A stretch of DNA of 64,000 nucleotides. Origin: Variovorax sp. 679. Lineage in GTDB: Bacteria; Pseudomonadota; Gammaproteobacteria; Burkholderiales; Burkholderiaceae_C. The stretch is from positions 62,001 through 126,000 of the forward strand of contig NZ_RXFS01000014.1 in the NCBI RefSeq assembly GCF_003952185.1, written 5' to 3'. The translations under genes were made by a program, and so were the position numbers. Shown here piece after piece: positions 54,179 through 62,741 of this stretch (its first letter is position 1; the number at the start of each line of letters is the position of its first letter). The notes beneath the pieces were generated by a model. It had not been told where the DNA came from. It searched no databases and worked only from the letters and a program-made list of their open reading frames with translations.

Positions 54179-55563
54179 CGCGACGCCTCGCCGTCGGCCA
54201 CCACGCCGAAGGCCCTCGCGGGCCGCAAGCGCATCCGGAACAGCGCGCCGCCCCCGGGGCCGTCGTGCACCGACACCTCGCCGCCATGCAGCCGCACGAT
54301 TTCCTGCACCAGGCTCAGGCCCAGCCCGGCGCCCGGCCCGCTGGCATGCATGCGGTAGAAGGGCTTGAAGATGTGCAGGCGCTGGGCGGGCGGAATGCCG
54401 GGGCCGTCGTCGATCACGTCGACGTCGCCCGTGGCATCCACCCGCACCACCACGCTGCCCCGCCCGCCCGCGTGGTCGATCGCGTTGCGGACCAGGTTGG
54501 TCAGGGCGCGTGCCAGCGCGTCGCGGTCGCCGTCGATCTCCACGCGGCCGGCCTGCGGCTCGAACGAAATGTCGTAGCCCGAGGCCAGCGCGAGCGGTGC
54601 CATCTCGGCGACCACCTCGCGTGCCATGTCCACCAGGTCCACCTGCTGCCGGCGCTCGTCGCGGCCCTTCATGCGCTGCAGGTCGAGCAGCTGCCCCGCC
54701 AGCACCGAGAGGCGTGCCGCGTCGGCCAGCAGGCGCGTCTTCTCCGTACCGTCGGGCAGGTTCTCCAGGCGGGTGTTCAGGATGGCGAGGGGCGTGCGAA
54801 GCTCGTGCGCGGCATCGGCCAGGAAGCGCTCGTGGCGCGCGTGGCCGTCGTCCAGCCGCTGCAGCGCGTCGTTGAATGCGGCCACCAGCGTCGCCACCTC
54901 GCCCGGCACATCCGAGAGCGGCAGGCGCACACCGCGCTGCTCCGCATCGATCTGCCCGGCGCGCGCCGCCGCGGCGTCCAGGCCCGCGAGCGTGCGGCGC
55001 ACCACGAAGTGCGTGGCCAGCAGCGTGGCGGCGATGGTGATCGCCATGATCGGCAGCACCACCTTCAGCAACAGCAGCAGCATCGACAGGCCGAGGTTGC
55101 GCCAGGTGATGGGGCTGTCGGCGCCGGCGAGGATCTGCACCTCCCCGGCCGGCGAGTCCACCCAGCGCATGCGCGCGGCCTGCCTGGGCGCATCGCCGAT
55201 GTTCCAGCCCAGCCGGGCCTGCCGCACCTGGTCGAGGGTGTCGCCGATGCGGGCGAACTCGGGCGGGATGCGGCCTTCCACCAGCTGCCGGCCGCGTCTG
55301 TCGCGCACCGAGAACCAGAGCCGAGGCTCGGCCCGGCGCAGCGTGACCAGGCGCTCGGTCGGCCGCATGACGAGGCTGCCATCGGCCTCGCGCGCCACCG
55401 CCTCCTGCAGGATCTCGATCGTGTTCTCCTGCGAGCTGAAGTCGATCAGCTGCCCCGACGCGGCCAGCACGCCGATCACCGCAAGCTGGATCGCCACCTG
55501 CAGCAGCACCAGTTGCCGGATCAGCCGGCGCTTGAGCGAAGGCTGCGCGGGCGGCGTGCTCAC
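54175..55563 (-). CDS. Two-component sensor histidine kinase
   Basis: This 462-residue inner-membrane kinase has two membrane helices (about residues 15-38 and 170-195) flanking a periplasmic sensor domain and a HAMP-like linker. The HisKA segment is ERFLADAAHELRTPLAIL. The ATPase boxes are NLVRNAIDHAG, DVDVIDDGPGIP and GAGLGLSLVQEIV. GTG 55563 overlaps the response regulator stop (GTGA). The signal is unknown. Confidence 0.92.
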   Translation of the reverse strand: MSTPPAQPSLKRRLIRQLVLLQVAIQLAVIGVLAASGQLIDFSSQENTIEILQEAVAREADGSLVMRPTERLVTLRRAEPRLWFSVRDRRGRQLVEGRIPPEFARIGDTLDQVRQARLGWNIGDAPRQAARMRWVDSPAGEVQILAGADSPITWRNLGLSMLLLLLKVVLPIMAITIAATLLATHFVVRRTLAGLDAAAARAGQIDAEQRGVRLPLSDVPGEVATLVAAFNDALQRLDDGHARHERFLADAAHELRTPLAILNTRLENLPDGTEKTRLLADAARLSVLAGQLLDLQRMKGRDERRQQVDLVDMAREVVAEMAPLALASGYDISFEPQAGRVEIDGDRDALARALTNLVRNAIDHAGGRGSVVVRVDATGDVDVIDDGPGIPPAQRLHIFKPFYRMHASGPGAGLGLSLVQEIVRLHGGEVSVHDGPGGGALFRMRLRPARAFGVVADGEASR

Positions 55564-56234
55564 GGCTGCGACCTCAGCAGGTAGCCGACGCCTCGGATGC
55601 TGGAGATCTCGACGCCCGCGCCCATGTCGGCGAGCTTCTTGCGCAGGCGCGAGACATGCGTGTCGAGTGCGTTCGACTGGATCTCCGCGTCCAGCCCGAA
55701 CACCGCGCGTTCCAGCGAGCCTCGCAGCACCGTGCGGCCGGCGCGCCGCATCAGGGCTTCGAGCGCAAGAAGCTCGCGGCGCGGCAGCTCCATGCGTTGC
55801 GCATCCACGCTGGCTTCGCAGTGCGCGAAGTCGAATGCCAGCTTCGCGATCTGCAGCACGTCGGGCTGCGCGGCCGCCGGTCGGCGCAGCAGCGCGCGAA
55901 TGCGGGCCAGCAGCTCTTCCACCGCGAAAGGCTTGCCGAGGTAGTCGTCGGCACCGGCGTCGAGGCCGGCCACGCGGTCGTCCAGCGCGTCGCGCGCCGT
56001 GAGCATGAGCACCGGCACCTGGTTGCCGACGGCGCGCAGGTCCGACACCAGCGAGAGGCCGTCGCCGTCGGGCAACCGGCGGTCGAGCACCAGCGCGTCG
56101 TAGGGCGTGGCCTGCACGTGGCGGCCGCCGTCGGCCACCGTGGCCGCGTGATCGACCAGGATGCCGCGCTTGTGCAGGGCGGTGCGCAGCACCGACGCCA
56201 TCTCGGGTTCGTCTTCCACCAGCAGGATGCGCAC
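55560..56234 (-). CDS. OmpR/PhoB-type response regulator
   Basis: This 224-residue regulator has the receiver domain (MRILLVEDEPEMASVLRTAL, phosphoacceptor Asp in YDALVLDRRLPDG, LTARDALDDRVAGLDAGADDYLGKPF in parts) and a winged-helix output domain (ELPRRELLALEALMRRAGR, IQSNALDTHVSRLRKKL, SIRGVGYLL). It begins the operon with the kinase and the desaturase-like gene, divergent from a small secreted protein gene. Confidence 0.93.
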   Translation of the reverse strand: MRILLVEDEPEMASVLRTALHKRGILVDHAATVADGGRHVQATPYDALVLDRRLPDGDGLSLVSDLRAVGNQVPVLMLTARDALDDRVAGLDAGADDYLGKPFAVEELLARIRALLRRPAAAQPDVLQIAKLAFDFAHCEASVDAQRMELPRRELLALEALMRRAGRTVLRGSLERAVFGLDAEIQSNALDTHVSRLRKKLADMGAGVEISSIRGVGYLLRSQP

Positions 56235-56402
56235 TGTCTTGCTCCTTCGTCCATGTGAATGCGGAGCCGGACTCTAGGCAGGGTGCATTGCATGAGTATT
56301 GCGGCCAGCCCGGGCGCATGAAGCAGGGACGCAATGTTCCCTCCATGCTGGCGCCGGAAGATGCGCCGCGGGCCCACCCGGGGCCCGTGCACCGGAGTAC
56401 AC

Positions 56403-56804
56403 ATGCGCATCCTGCAGACCACCCTCGTCCTCGAAATGATCGTCCTGGCGGCGTCGTGCTTCCTCATGTCCGCGGCTGCGGCGGAGGTGCTGGCCGGCTT
56501 CGAGCAGCCGTACGACCCCTGCCGCGACGGCCGCTACAGCTACGGCCGTGCCATGAGTTGCGACGAGCTGCTGCGCAAGCTCGACCGCGAGGAGGAAGAA
56601 CGGGAACGCCGCCTGCGCTTCGGCGACCCCGACCGCTGGGGCACGGACCCGTGCAAGGACGGGCGCTACAGCAGCGGCCGCCCCATGACCTGCGCCGAGT
56701 TGCGCGAGCGGCTGGAGCGGCGGGAACGCAGGCGCGACTACGGTCCCTACTACCGCCCCTACGGCGCCCTGGACGAAGTCGAAGTGGTGAGCGGCCTCAC
56801 GTGA
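56403..56804 (+). CDS. Small secreted protein with a duplicated Cys-containing motif
   Basis: This 133-residue product has a signal peptide (MRILQTTLVLEMIVLAASCF, then LMSAAAAE). The mature protein contains two copies of a motif, DPCRDGRYSYGRAMSCDELL and DPCKDGRYSSGRPMTCAELR, each followed by a charged helix (KLDREEEERERRLR and ERLERRERRRD). The paired cysteines may form disulfides. I do not recognise the family. It is divergent from the response regulator and may be its target. Confidence 0.68.
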   Translation: MRILQTTLVLEMIVLAASCFLMSAAAAEVLAGFEQPYDPCRDGRYSYGRAMSCDELLRKLDREEEERERRLRFGDPDRWGTDPCKDGRYSSGRPMTCAELRERLERRERRRDYGPYYRPYGALDEVEVVSGLT

Positions 56805-56807
56805 TTG

Positions 56808-58865
56808 CTAGCCGATGTGCTTCCACAGGTACGCATAGCCCAGCGCGTCCATGAAGGCGGACTCCTTGTTGTCCGTGGCCGCGCTGTGGCCGCCCTCCAT
56901 GTTCTCGTAGAAGCTGCTGTCGTGGCCCAGCGCCTTCATCTTCGCGTGCATCTTGCGCGCATGCACCGGGCCCACGCGGTCGTCGCGCGTGGAGGTGGTG
57001 AAGAGCGCGGGCGGATAGGCCAGGCCCGGCTTCGCGTTCTCGTAGGGCGAGAAGGCGCGGATGAATTCCCACTCGTCGGGCTGCTCCGGGTCGCCGTACT
57101 CCGCTATCCACGAGGCGCCGGCCGACAGCTGCGTGTAGCGGCGCATGTCGAGCAGCGCCACCTCGCTCACGATGGCGCCGTAGAGCTGCGGGTAGAGCGT
57201 GAGCATGTTGCCCATCAGCAGTCCGCCGTTGCTGCCGCCCATGGCGCCCAGGTGCGCGGGCGAGGTGATGTTGCGCGCGATCAGGTCTTCGGACACTGCC
57301 GCGAAATCCTCGCAGGTGCGCAGCCGGTTCTCCTGCAGCGCGGCCTGGTGCCAGCGCGGGCCGTATTCGCCACCGCCGCGGATGTTGGCGACGACGTACA
57401 CGCCGCCCTTGTCCAGCCAGGCGCGACCGATGCTGCCGCTGTAGCTCGGCTGCAGTGGGATCTCGAAGCCGCCGTAGGCGTACTGGAGCGTGGGGTTCGT
57501 GCCGTCGGCCTTCAGGTCCTTGGGTGCGATCTCGAAGTAGGGCACGCGCGTGCCGTCCTTCGAGGTGGCGAAATGCTGGCTCACGCGATGGCGCGAGGCA
57601 TCGAAGAAGGCGGGGCTGTCCTTCAGCACCTGGGGCTCGCCCTGCCCGACGGTGCCGATGTAGAGCGTGGTCGGCTGCAGGAAGCCGCTCACCGTGAGGA
57701 AGTAGTCGTCGTTCTCGTCCTCGTCGATGCCGCCCGCCGCGATGGTCGACAGCGCGGGCGCTCCGCCCAGGCTCTCGCGCTTCCACGGGCCCGTGCCATC
57801 GGCGGGCGGCGTGAGCACCTCGAGGCGGTTCACCACGTCGTGCATCACATTGAGGATCAGGTGGTTGCGCGTCCAGGAGTGGTCGTCGAGCGCGGTGGTT
57901 TCGTCGGGCTCGAAGAGCACCGTCAGCTCGCGCCTGCCGGCCATGTAGTCGTCGAACTTCGCGGCCAGCAGCGAGCCTGATGCGTAGGTGCGGCCGCCCA
58001 CCGTCCAGTCCTCGCGCGGCTCGATCAGCATCCACTCGCGCGTGATGTCTGTGTTGGAGTCGTCGGGCACGTCGATCTTCACCAGCCGCCCGTCGGCGCC
58101 GCGCAGCCAGGTCTCGCTCTCGTAGAAGTCGATCTGCCGCGTGACGAAGTCGCGCTCGAAGCCGGGCGTGTTGTCGCGGTAGGCGCTGACGGACATGTCC
58201 TCGTGCAGGCCCTCGTACACGGTTGCCGCGCTGGCCAGCGGCGTGCCGCGCCGCCACTCCTTCACGATGCGCGGGTAGCTGGAGCTGGTCATCGAGCCGG
58301 GGCCGAAGTCGGTGGCCACGTAGAGGTGGTCGATGTCCTTCCAGCCCACGTGGTTCTTGGCCTCGGGCAGCGAGAAGCCGCCTTGCACGAACTGCTTCGT
58401 CTCGAGGTCGAACTCGCGCACCACGTCTGCGTCGGCGCCGCCGCGCGACAGCGAGATCAGGCAGCGCCTGTACTCGGGCTCCAGGCAGTCGGCGCCGTGC
58501 CAGACCCAGTTCTCGCCGTCGGCCGCCGCCAGCGCGTCGAGGTCGAGCACGGTCTCCCATGCGGGGCGGGGCTTGCGGTACTCGTCGAGCGTGGTGCGGC
58601 GCCACAGGCCCTTCGGATGCTCCTTGTCGCGCCAGAAGTTGTAGAAGAAGCGCGGGCCGATCTTGCGGACCATCGGGATGCGCTCGTCGGAGTCGAGCAC
58701 CTCGAGGATGCCCTGCTGGAGCGCCTCGAACGCGGGCGACTGCGCATAGGCCTGCACCGTGATCGCGTTCTGCGCGCGCGCCCAGTCGAGCTGCCGTTCG
58801 CCGTCGATGTCCTCGAGCCAGAGGTTGTCGTCCTGGGGTTGCTGCGGGGGGAGGCTGGATGTCAT
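56808..58865 (-). CDS. Prolyl oligopeptidase family serine peptidase (S9A)
   Basis: This 685-residue peptidase has the beta-propeller N-terminal part (NLWLEDIDGERQLDWARAQN start) and a C-terminal alpha/beta hydrolase domain. The catalytic serine is in GAMGGSNGGLLMGNM, the Asp in TSTRDDRVGPVHA and the His in MEGGHSAATDN. No signal peptide is seen, so it is probably cytosolic. It is divergent from the wax ester synthase gene and converges on the small secreted gene, four bases apart. Confidence 0.93.
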   Translation of the reverse strand: MTSSLPPQQPQDDNLWLEDIDGERQLDWARAQNAITVQAYAQSPAFEALQQGILEVLDSDERIPMVRKIGPRFFYNFWRDKEHPKGLWRRTTLDEYRKPRPAWETVLDLDALAAADGENWVWHGADCLEPEYRRCLISLSRGGADADVVREFDLETKQFVQGGFSLPEAKNHVGWKDIDHLYVATDFGPGSMTSSSYPRIVKEWRRGTPLASAATVYEGLHEDMSVSAYRDNTPGFERDFVTRQIDFYESETWLRGADGRLVKIDVPDDSNTDITREWMLIEPREDWTVGGRTYASGSLLAAKFDDYMAGRRELTVLFEPDETTALDDHSWTRNHLILNVMHDVVNRLEVLTPPADGTGPWKRESLGGAPALSTIAAGGIDEDENDDYFLTVSGFLQPTTLYIGTVGQGEPQVLKDSPAFFDASRHRVSQHFATSKDGTRVPYFEIAPKDLKADGTNPTLQYAYGGFEIPLQPSYSGSIGRAWLDKGGVYVVANIRGGGEYGPRWHQAALQENRLRTCEDFAAVSEDLIARNITSPAHLGAMGGSNGGLLMGNMLTLYPQLYGAIVSEVALLDMRRYTQLSAGASWIAEYGDPEQPDEWEFIRAFSPYENAKPGLAYPPALFTTSTRDDRVGPVHARKMHAKMKALGHDSSFYENMEGGHSAATDNKESAFMDALGYAYLWKHIG

Positions 58866-59074
58866 GGCCGCAGTGTACGGAGCCCGCGTGAAAGACCGCG
58901 CGGGGCACGGTCGTTGCCCCGGCCGGGCGCCTTGCACTTTCTCGCTACTCCGGGCAAACCCCTGTCGCGCGAGTGCCTTCCCCCGGTGGAAACACTGAAG
59001 AACCAGAGGCCCACGAACGCGGCGTGCACGGTATCCTGCCGAACGGCGCATGCCCCACCAAGGAGAGACAACAC

Positions 59075-60778
59075 ATGAAACACCTGAGCGGTCTTGATGC
59101 CACCTTCCTGCACCTGGAAACGCCGGAAATGCCCATGCACGTGGGCTCGCTGAACGTGCTCGACCTTCCCAAGGGCTACAAGGGCGACTTCTACGAAGAT
59201 GCCAAGAGCTTCATGGCCAGCCGCATCCACCTGGCCGACGTGTTCACGCGCAAGCTCGCGCTGATGCCCTTCGACATGACCAATCCGGTGTGGGTCGAGG
59301 ACGACGACATCGACCTCGACTACCACGTGCGCCACATCTCGCTGCCCAAGCCCGGAACCAACCGGCAGTTGCAACAGTACGTGGCACGGCTGCATTCGTC
59401 GCTGATCGACCGCAGCCGCCCGATGTGGGAGTTCTACATCATCGACGGCCTCAAGAGCGGGCAGGTGGCGCTCTACACCAAGGTGCACCACGCGGGCATC
59501 GACGGGCAGGCGGGCGTGGAAGTGGGCAAGGCCATCTTCGACCTCGAGGCCACCGGCCGCGTGGTGAAGCCGCCGCGCAGCCGCCCGCGCGGCAACGGCT
59601 ACCAGCTGGGCATGGCCGAGCTTGCGACCGCGGCGCTGCGCAACACCGCGCAGCAGTACGTGAAGCTCTTCAAGATGGCGCCGGCCATCGCGCGCGCCAT
59701 CGGCGGCCTCGCCAAGCCCGACGAGAAGGCGGCCGAGAAGGACACTGCCGCCGCGCCGAAGAAGTTCAACCTCTTCGCGCCGCGCACCTCGCTCAACGTG
59801 TCGATCACCAACCAGCGCACCTTCGCGGGCCGCACCATCTCGCTGGCCGAGACCAAGTACATCGCCAAGCACTTCGGCGTGTCGCTCAATGACGTGGTCA
59901 TGGCCACCGTGTCCGGCGCGCTGCGCCATTACCTGGCCGACAACAACGAGCTCCCGGCCAAGCCGCTGGTGGCCGGCGTGCCGGTGAGCCTGCGCGAGGC
60001 GGGCGACCAGACGGCCAACAACCAGGCCAGCATGATCCTGGTGAGCCTGGCTACGGACATCACCGACCCGGTGCAGCGGCTGAAGGCGATCAACGCCTCG
60101 TCGACCTCATCGAAGTCGACCATGAACCGCTTCAAGGCCGTGATCCTCGACGACTTCCCGACCTTCGCCGCGCCCTGGCTGGTGTCGGGCATCGCGTCGA
60201 TGGTGGGGCGCTCGGGCATCGTCAACCTGCTGCCGCCGGCGGCCAACGTGGCAATTTCCAACGTGGCGGGCGCACCCTTCCCGATGTACTTCGCGGGCGC
60301 GCTGGTCACCTGCTACTACCCGGTGTCGATCGCCAGCCACGGCACGGCGCTCAACGTGACGGTGCAGAGCTACAACGGCCGCATGGACTACGGCCTGATC
60401 GCCTGCCGCCGCGCCGTGCCCGACATCACAGAGATCGGCGACTACCTGCTGGCCGAGCACAAGCTGCTGATGGAGCTGACGCAGAAGCACCCGGCGGCAG
60501 CCGGCGCGGCACCGGCGCCGGTGCCGGCCAAGACGATCGTGGAGCAATCGGACGAGGCAGCACCCGAACCCGTTGCCGCCGCGAAGAAGAAGCCCGCCGC
60601 GCGCAAGAAGGCCCCGGTCAAGGTGGTGGCCAGGAAGGCACCCGCCAAGGCCGCAGCCAAGACGGCGGCGGCGAAGGCACCCCTCAAGACGGCCGCCAGG
60701 AAAGCCGCGCCCAAGCCGCCGGCCCGCAAGGCAGCCCCGGCCAAGCGTCCGGGCGGTCCAAGGGCCGCTGCGGCATGA
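59075..60778 (+). CDS. Wax ester synthase/diacylglycerol acyltransferase (WS/DGAT) with Lys/Ala/Pro-rich tail
   Basis: This 567-residue acyltransferase makes wax esters or triacylglycerol from acyl-CoA. It begins MKHLSGLDATFLHLETPEMPMHVGSL in the usual way, has the catalytic HHAGIDG (138-144) and the NVAISNVAGAPFPMYFAGA region. A tail (about 500-567) of AAKKKPAARKKAPVKVVARK type resembles histone H1 and is not normal for the family. AAGGAGA precedes ATG 59075. The next two genes encode proteins with similar Lys/Ala/Pro segments. Confidence 0.93.
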   Translation: MKHLSGLDATFLHLETPEMPMHVGSLNVLDLPKGYKGDFYEDAKSFMASRIHLADVFTRKLALMPFDMTNPVWVEDDDIDLDYHVRHISLPKPGTNRQLQQYVARLHSSLIDRSRPMWEFYIIDGLKSGQVALYTKVHHAGIDGQAGVEVGKAIFDLEATGRVVKPPRSRPRGNGYQLGMAELATAALRNTAQQYVKLFKMAPAIARAIGGLAKPDEKAAEKDTAAAPKKFNLFAPRTSLNVSITNQRTFAGRTISLAETKYIAKHFGVSLNDVVMATVSGALRHYLADNNELPAKPLVAGVPVSLREAGDQTANNQASMILVSLATDITDPVQRLKAINASSTSSKSTMNRFKAVILDDFPTFAAPWLVSGIASMVGRSGIVNLLPPAANVAISNVAGAPFPMYFAGALVTCYYPVSIASHGTALNVTVQSYNGRMDYGLIACRRAVPDITEIGDYLLAEHKLLMELTQKHPAAAGAAPAPVPAKTIVEQSDEAAPEPVAAAKKKPAARKKAPVKVVARKAPAKAAAKTAAAKAPLKTAARKAAPKPPARKAAPAKRPGGPRAAAA

Positions 60779-60806
60779 TCGGCGGAAGAAAATTGGGGCA
60801 GTTGGA

Positions 60807-60833
60807 CTAGTTTTCCGACCGTTCTAGTTTTCC
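60807..60833. promoter_or_regulatory. Direct repeat CTAGTTTTCC x2 upstream of the phasin-like gene
   Basis: Two identical 10-base copies (60807-60816, 60824-60833) are spaced 17 bases start to start, about 95 bases before ATG 60928. This phase suits binding of a regulator to adjacent sites. The protein involved is unknown; the TetR gene at 62020 is a candidate. Confidence 0.45.
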
Positions 60834-60927
60834 CGGCCTAGGCCCTGCGGAAGAAGATAGGCCCATCGCGAGAGACACACCCTGTTTGTTCCCTTCGCGA
60901 GCCCATCAACTTCAAGGAAACCACACC

Positions 60928-61485
60928 ATGTCCACGCAAACCTCCATCGCTTCCGCAGCCGTTCACGTCGTCGGCCAGTACAACGACGCGGGCAAGACCC
61001 TGGTCGGTGCCTACCGCGCCGGCGTGCACCGCCTGCTGGGCGGCGCCGCTTCGCGCTACAGCGACTTCCTCGGCAGCCGCCAGATCCCGCTGGTGAGCGA
61101 GCAGGTCAAGGCCAACCTGATCGGCGCGCAGGAGAAGATCAACGGCTTCCTGGCCAACCGCGTGGATATCGACACCGGCCGCATCGTGTCCGTGATGGAC
61201 CGCGTCGCCGCAGGCACCACCAGCGGCATCGAAGCCGTTGCCGGCCGCGTGGCCCGCGTCGAATCGCCGGTCGCCACCTCGGTGATCAACGCCATCGGCG
61301 CGCTGAACCAGCCGCTGGCCACCGTCTCGGTGCAGATCGCCGACCGCATCGTCGCCGGCACGAAGCAGATCGAAGCCCGCGTGAGCGGCGCCGAAGAAGC
61401 CGCCAAGCCGGTTCGCACGGTGAAGGCCAAGGCCGCCGCCGCGAAGAAGCCGGTTCGCCGCGCTGCCGCCCGCAAGGCGGCCTGA
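60928..61485 (+). CDS. Phasin-like granule protein with Lys/Ala-rich C-terminus
   Basis: This 185-residue helical, Cys-free protein has amphipathic stretches (VKANLIGAQEKINGFLANRV, VATSVINAIGALNQPLATVSVQIADRIV in parts) and a basic tail (VKAKAAAAKKPVRRAAARKAA). Composition and context suit a protein covering storage granules (wax/TAG or PHB), with the tail able to touch DNA. No family is certain. AAGGAAA precedes the ATG. A terminator follows. Confidence 0.62.
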   Translation: MSTQTSIASAAVHVVGQYNDAGKTLVGAYRAGVHRLLGGAASRYSDFLGSRQIPLVSEQVKANLIGAQEKINGFLANRVDIDTGRIVSVMDRVAAGTTSGIEAVAGRVARVESPVATSVINAIGALNQPLATVSVQIADRIVAGTKQIEARVSGAEEAAKPVRTVKAKAAAAKKPVRRAAARKAA

Positions 61486-61489
61486 CCCC

Positions 61490-61516
61490 CGGGGCGCCTT
61501 CTGGCGCCCTTTTTTC
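61490..61516 (+). terminator. Rho-independent terminator
   Basis: The stem GGGCGCC/GGCGCCC with loop TTCT is followed by TTTTTTCTTTT. It ends the transcript of the phasin-like gene and may allow some read-through to the next gene. Confidence 0.88.
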
Positions 61517-61540
61517 TTTTTCCGGTATCTGGAGCACTGC

Positions 61541-61981
61541 ATGGCGACCCGTCCTGACGAAACTGCAAAGTTGAAGAAGAGGGCGGCGCCTGCGAAGAAG
61601 AAGCCGGCTGCCAGGAAGGCGCCCGCGGCGGCAAAGAAGCCCGCGGAGCCCGGCAAGGCCGAGGTCCTGCTGCGCGCCGGCCTGAAGGCGCTCGACAACG
61701 TGCGCAACGACGTCGCCAAGCGCCAGGCCAACGTGATCGAAGGCCTGCTCGGCATCGGGCACGGCAAGGTTCCCAGCCTCGGCCTCGACAGCTTCGGCAT
61801 CCGCAAGTTCGAGGACGTGTTCGACCAGCGTGTCGCCACCGCGCTGCAGCGCCTGGGCATCCCCGGCGCCGACGAAGTGCAGGCCCTGCGCGACGAGGTC
61901 GCGCAGCTGCGCGAACGCGTGGCGCAACTCGAAGGCTCCACCGGCACCGCCACTCCCCGTGGCCGTGGCGTCAAACGCTGA
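61541..61981 (+). CDS. PhaM/PhaF-like granule-associated protein
   Basis: This 146-residue protein has an N-terminal Lys/Ala/Pro-rich segment (KKRAAPAKKKPAARKAPAAA, residues 12-31), a helical core (GLDSFGIRKFEDVFDQRVATALQRLGIP) and a C-terminal coiled coil (VQALRDEVAQLRERVAQLEG). The core and coiled coil resemble PHA granule proteins such as PhaF/PhaI and PhaM, in which Lys/Ala repeats bind DNA and tether granules to the nucleoid. GGAG precedes ATG 61541. Confidence 0.72.
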   Translation: MATRPDETAKLKKRAAPAKKKPAARKAPAAAKKPAEPGKAEVLLRAGLKALDNVRNDVAKRQANVIEGLLGIGHGKVPSLGLDSFGIRKFEDVFDQRVATALQRLGIPGADEVQALRDEVAQLRERVAQLEGSTGTATPRGRGVKR

Positions 61982-62019
61982 GCGACAACAGGCAACAGCG
62001 CAGCAGCGGCAACCCGGTT

Positions 62020-62655
62020 GTGGCCAGCTCCAACACCACGCGCGACCGCATCCTGCAGGCCAGCCTCGCGCTGTTCAACGCGCAAGGCCTCGCGGCCGTG
62101 TCGACCCACAAGATCGCAGCCGAACTGGGCATCAGCCCCGGCAACCTGCACTACCACTTCAAGGCCAAGCAGCTCATCGTCGAATGGCTGTTCCGGCGCT
62201 TCGAGCAGCGGCTGGAGGCCCTGAACGGCTCGTCGGCATCCATCGCGGCCATCGACGACCTCTGGCTCGCGCTGCACCTGCGCTTCGAGGCCATCGACGA
62301 ATACCGCTTCATCTATCGCGACATGGCCTTCCTGGCCAGCGAATACCCCTCGCTGGGCCAGCGCGCGCAGGCCCTGACCGCGCAGAACCTGCTGGCCGCA
62401 CAGACGCTGTGCGAAGGGCTGGTGGCCTCGGGTGTGATCGAGACCAGCGCCGAGCAGGCCCGCATCCTGGCGCTGCAGATGGTCTTCACCACCACCTGCT
62501 GGCTCTCGTTCGAGCGGCTGGTGCCGGGGCGCGACGCGCTGGCGCAGGCCGACCCCGGTCTCGCGGCTTTCTACACACTCACGCTGGTTTCCCCGTATGT
62601 TTCCGGCGAATCGAGGGCTTATCTTGATTACCTGAGGGCCAAATACCTCGGATAA
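62020..62655 (+). CDS. TetR-family transcriptional regulator
   Basis: This 211-residue regulator has the helix-turn-helix (TTRDRILQASLALFNAQGLA, VSTHKIAAELGISPGNLHYHFKAKQ) and a C-terminal domain with YRFIYRDMAFLASEYPSL. This resembles TetR proteins near fatty-acid or granule genes. GTG 62020 is the start before homology; no clear ribosome site precedes it. It is likely the local controller of the lipid cluster. Confidence 0.87.
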   Translation: MASSNTTRDRILQASLALFNAQGLAAVSTHKIAAELGISPGNLHYHFKAKQLIVEWLFRRFEQRLEALNGSSASIAAIDDLWLALHLRFEAIDEYRFIYRDMAFLASEYPSLGQRAQALTAQNLLAAQTLCEGLVASGVIETSAEQARILALQMVFTTTCWLSFERLVPGRDALAQADPGLAAFYTLTLVSPYVSGESRAYLDYLRAKYLG

Positions 62656-62741
62656 ATGTCGCTGTCGTCCGACGGGGCATTGACTCTGCCGGCCTCATGT
62701 TCGTACCGAAGCAGATAAAAACCACAAAGGAGCCATCCAGA

